From NCBI GenBank assembly GCA_022561525.1, contig JADFRB010000053.1, positions 1-8,616 on the forward strand: a DNA stretch of 8,616 nucleotides, written 5' to 3'. Numbering within the stretch: the first letter of the stretch is position 1; each line of letters begins with the position of its first letter. Made by a program: the position numbers and the translations under genes. Positions 6,535 through 8,616 of the stretch are shown piece after piece. The notes beneath the pieces were generated by a model. The model was not told the origin of the DNA. It did no database searches and saw nothing but the letters and a program-made list of their open reading frames with translations. Source of the DNA: Nitrospinota bacterium (GTDB lineage: Bacteria; Nitrospirota; Nitrospiria; Nitrospirales; UBA8639).

Positions 6535-6783
6535 GCAAGCTAGGACCAGCCTGAATATTCTGGTATCCGGCCTAAAATTCCAAAACCAATAAGCCAAGTT
6601 TGAACATGACACACCAAGGCCGAGGGGGGAGACCAGCAGACCGGTGTTACCCAGTTCTCGATATTACATAATTGCCGTCATTCCATGATTATTGTGGCCT
6701 ATACTATATCCATTAGTGCCGCGCTTATCAGGGGCGGCGGTAACAGCGCTTAACAATAACGCAGCCCAAGCCGATATTTATTC
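6535..6783. other. Junction and leader before the second phosphodiesterase-like gene
   Basis: No gene is seen. Base composition changes here from AT-rich to GC-rich, so the border between two sources of DNA probably lies in or just before this stretch. A small stem GCCGC/GCGGC (6718-6738) and two direct copies of GCGCTTA (6721-6727 and 6746-6752) lie close to the gene. A TATACT (6700-6705) could serve as a -10 box, but no matching -35 box stands at normal distance. Confidence 0.35.
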
Positions 6784-8367
6784 ATGAGCCAAACCGATCA
6801 ACAAGTAATCGCTGTCGTGCTTGAGTCAGCGGAAGTATCGCTGATCTCGCGTTGGTGCGACGAGGGCAAACTTCCCGCCATCCAGCGCCTGCGCGAGCAG
6901 GGCGTCTGGTGCGAGCTTACGGGCCCCGGTTATATCTCCAGCGGTTGTGTCTGGCCCAGTCTTTGTGTCGGCACCAACCCGGCGAAACACGGTATCGGGT
7001 TTTTTCACCGTGAATTGAAGAACGGTACCTACCGCATGATCAAGAAATATGCGGACCAGGTGGTCGGTGAATACTTTTGGGACTCCCTGGCGAAGGCGGG
7101 CCACCGCGTTGCAATACTCGACGCGGCCTTAACGAAACCCACCCCGGGTGTGAATGGCGTGATCCTGTGTGACTGGGGTAGTGAACACCCGGGCTGGAAG
7201 CAGTGCTCAGAGCCCCCCGAGTTATTTGCGGACGTGTCCCAACGCTTTGGCGAGCACCCGCTGGCGGACTGGTACCAGCGCCGCTTACATACCGTAGAAG
7301 AGTGGCGGGAATTATCGGACAAGTTGATTCAGGGCGCCCAAATCCGCACCGATATTTTCTGCGACATGATCGCCCGCAGCGACAGTCGTTTTGCCCTGGC
7401 CAATTATTCAGAACCGCACTGGGCTGGCCATATGTGCTGGCACCTGCATGACCCTGACCACCCCGAGTACGACGCCGATCTGGTAGCCAAAGTAGGTGAC
7501 GTGATCCTCGATAGCTATCGCGCCTGCGACCGCGGCATTGCCCAGATCGTCGAGCGCTTTCCCGATGCCAATATGGTGGTGCTCTCGCTTATCGGAATGG
7601 GGTCCCATGCCGGTGGCGAAATGCTCTTGCCGGAAATCCTTGATCGCCTGGGTATGGCGGGAAAAGGTCCGGCCCGCAACTCGCCGCGCGAGCCGGGGGG
7701 GTCGCGCCGAGCGCTGTTCGGCAATACCGCGGCGACAACGCAGATCATTCAGCGGGTTGAGCAAGTGATATCGCCGGATCTGATGCGCAGGGTAAAGAAC
7801 GCGGTACCGGAAAGACTCTGGGACACGGTGACTCGCGGTGTGCTCAGTGTCGGGACTAACTGGAAAAACAGTATTGCGTTTTCGGTTCCCGGCGACAATT
7901 CCGGGCTGATCAGAATTAATCTCAAGGGTCGCGAGCCCAAGGGGAAAGTCGAGCCGGGGCGCGAGTTTGATGCGGTGTGCGAGCAGCTTATCACCGCGTT
8001 CAAGGAACTGCGCGACGTCAGCACCGGCAAGCCGGCTGTCACCGATGTCTACAAGTTGCGCGATCTGCTCAAGGGGCCGCTGATAGATGAGCTGCCCGAT
8101 CTGGTTGTTCTCTGGCAGCGCGGTGTTCCTATCTCCGCGGTGGAGTCGGAGCGTCTTGGGCGTATTGAGTTGGAAGAGTTTCACAAGCGCCCGGGTGGTC
8201 ACTGGCACAGCGGGTTCCTGATAGCCAGTGGCCATCATTTCAAGCGCGGAGAGGCATTGCCCACCGCGAGCCTGCTGGATGTCGCCCCCACAATGCTCGC
8301 CTTATTTGATGTTGAGGCTCCCCAGGAGTACGACGGTGAGGTCATGCGCGGTATGTTGCGCGTGTGA
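6784..8367 (+). CDS. Second AlkP-superfamily phosphodiesterase-like protein, GC-rich homologue
   Basis: This encodes a 527-residue protein homologous along its whole length to the one at 3422-4987 (by eye 40-50% identical), but with GC-rich codons. No signal peptide is seen. It shares VLESAE (12-17), YISSGCVW (50-57, candidate nucleophile Ser53), GTNPAKHG (63-70), EPHWAGH (210-216), IRINLKGREP (376-385) and GGHWHSGFLIASG (471-483). As in the homologue, the first metal Asp is Glu14, His212 replaces the Asp of TETD, and the Asp-His pair of SDHG is Leu-Ile (SLIG, 268-271). The three histidines His212, His216 and His473 remain. No glycosyltransferase or reductase accompanies this copy; the next gene (8387) is broken. 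No good ribosome site precedes ATG 6784. It was probably acquired separately from the first copy. The reaction is unknown. Confidence 0.85.
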   Translation: MSQTDQQVIAVVLESAEVSLISRWCDEGKLPAIQRLREQGVWCELTGPGYISSGCVWPSLCVGTNPAKHGIGFFHRELKNGTYRMIKKYADQVVGEYFWDSLAKAGHRVAILDAALTKPTPGVNGVILCDWGSEHPGWKQCSEPPELFADVSQRFGEHPLADWYQRRLHTVEEWRELSDKLIQGAQIRTDIFCDMIARSDSRFALANYSEPHWAGHMCWHLHDPDHPEYDADLVAKVGDVILDSYRACDRGIAQIVERFPDANMVVLSLIGMGSHAGGEMLLPEILDRLGMAGKGPARNSPREPGGSRRALFGNTAATTQIIQRVEQVISPDLMRRVKNAVPERLWDTVTRGVLSVGTNWKNSIAFSVPGDNSGLIRINLKGREPKGKVEPGREFDAVCEQLITAFKELRDVSTGKPAVTDVYKLRDLLKGPLIDELPDLVVLWQRGVPISAVESERLGRIELEEFHKRPGGHWHSGFLIASGHHFKRGEALPTASLLDVAPTMLALFDVEAPQEYDGEVMRGMLRV

Positions 8368-8386
8368 TCATCTCTGCGAAGCGGAT

Positions 8387-8409
8387 ATGATCAAGCAGAC
8401 GCTATGTGC
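8387..8409 (+). pseudogene. 5' stub of the next gene, cut by the 152-bp element
   Basis: An ATG 19 nt after the phosphodiesterase stop begins MIKQTLC and runs directly into the inverted repeat at 8410. The spacing is that of the next gene in an operon. The frame stays open through the element and stops at 8582-8584, giving a 65-residue chimeric peptide with no recognised domain. The gene identity cannot be recovered from seven codons. Confidence 0.35.
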
Positions 8410-8561
8410 GGTTCTGTCGCAAACAATGTTTTTGAAGGCAATAAGGGGTTTTATCTCTGTGTCCCGCAAACGAGAATTGTCAACTTTACTGGAGTTTTTC
8501 AACTTGGTCCAACATGAAAACCAGTGGCGTAACTCACAATTCTATTATTTGCGACAGAACC
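8410..8561. mobile_element. 152-bp non-autonomous IS6-type element (MITE-like)
   Basis: The ends are GGTTCTGTCGCAAA (8410-8423) and its inverted copy (8548-8561), 15 of 16 matching when extended and the same as the ends of the IS6 element at 1281-2075. The interior is AT-rich and has no transposase. It contains a further inverted pair, AGAATTGT (8473-8480) and ACAATTCT (8536-8543). It may be a deletion derivative of an IS6 relative, or a MITE mobilised in trans by the nearby transposase. The 8-bp flanks (CTATGTGC and GATATGGG) do not match, so no target duplication is seen. Confidence 0.75.
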
Positions 8562-8616
8562 GATATGGGTCTTTGGTAGTGTGATTGAGGACGGTGCCGC
8601 CCAGGGCCTCCACCTC
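8562..8616 (-). CDS. Possible fragment of a minus-strand gene running off the window
   Basis: From the right edge, the minus strand reads EVEALGGTVLNHTTKDPYR, then enters the element and stops inside its repeat. The stretch is GC-rich and codes cleanly in this frame, so it may be the 3' part of a gene cut by the element. It is too short to identify; other frames are also open over so few bases. Confidence 0.2.

Noticed and set aside
7408..8238. 276-residue minus-strand frame
   Set aside because: It lies wholly antisense to the clear phosphodiesterase-like gene; long antisense frames are expected in GC-rich coding DNA.
1..8616. CRISPR array, anti-phage system or toxin-antitoxin pair
   Set aside because: There are no regularly spaced direct repeats, and no nuclease, helicase or toxin motifs in any supported gene.

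Overview
The window looks like a piece of a bacterial genomic island assembled from several sources. It contains the 3' half of a tRNA-Lys gene, a complete IS6-family insertion sequence, a 152-bp element with the same inverted repeats but no transposase, two broken genes, and two homologous genes with very different base and codon use. The host cannot be named with certainty. The lipoprotein and a 41-residue small protein remind me of Nitrospirota, but that is memory of family style and not evidence.

Layout. Positions 1-508 hold no protein gene. They contain the tRNA-Lys 3' half (276-320, minus strand), a plausible attachment-site scar, and a Fur-box-like palindrome (487-505). A lipoprotein gene of unknown function (509-1126, minus, TTG start) follows with its own promoter-like sequence. 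An IS6-family element occupies 1281-2075, with 16-bp perfect terminal repeats and an intact DDE transposase on the minus strand. Next to it is a decayed start of an exported protein (2137-2333).

The core is a tightly packed plus-strand operon of AT-rich genes. It encodes a GT2 glycosyltransferase (2502-3425), an alkaline-phosphatase-superfamily protein of the type I phosphodiesterase kind (3422-4987, 4-nt overlap) and an aldo/keto reductase (4989-5930, 1-nt gap). After about 480 bp without a convincing gene come a terminator-like hairpin and a 41-residue ORF (6409-6534). A second, GC-rich homologue of the phosphodiesterase-like gene lies at 6784-8367. The gene after it begins at 8387 and is cut after seven codons by the 152-bp element (8410-8561).

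The most unusual signal is in the two phosphodiesterase-like proteins. Both keep three histidines where one metal of the AlkP superfamily is normally held. Both have lost the Asp-His pair, and have Glu for the first Asp, at the other metal site. The same substitutions occur in two proteins of different origin, so this looks like a conserved, undescribed subfamily and not random decay. With the neighbouring glycosyltransferase and oxidoreductase, it suggests a cytoplasmic pathway that builds or modifies a glycan or other phosphate-bearing metabolite. The substrate cannot be read from the sequence.
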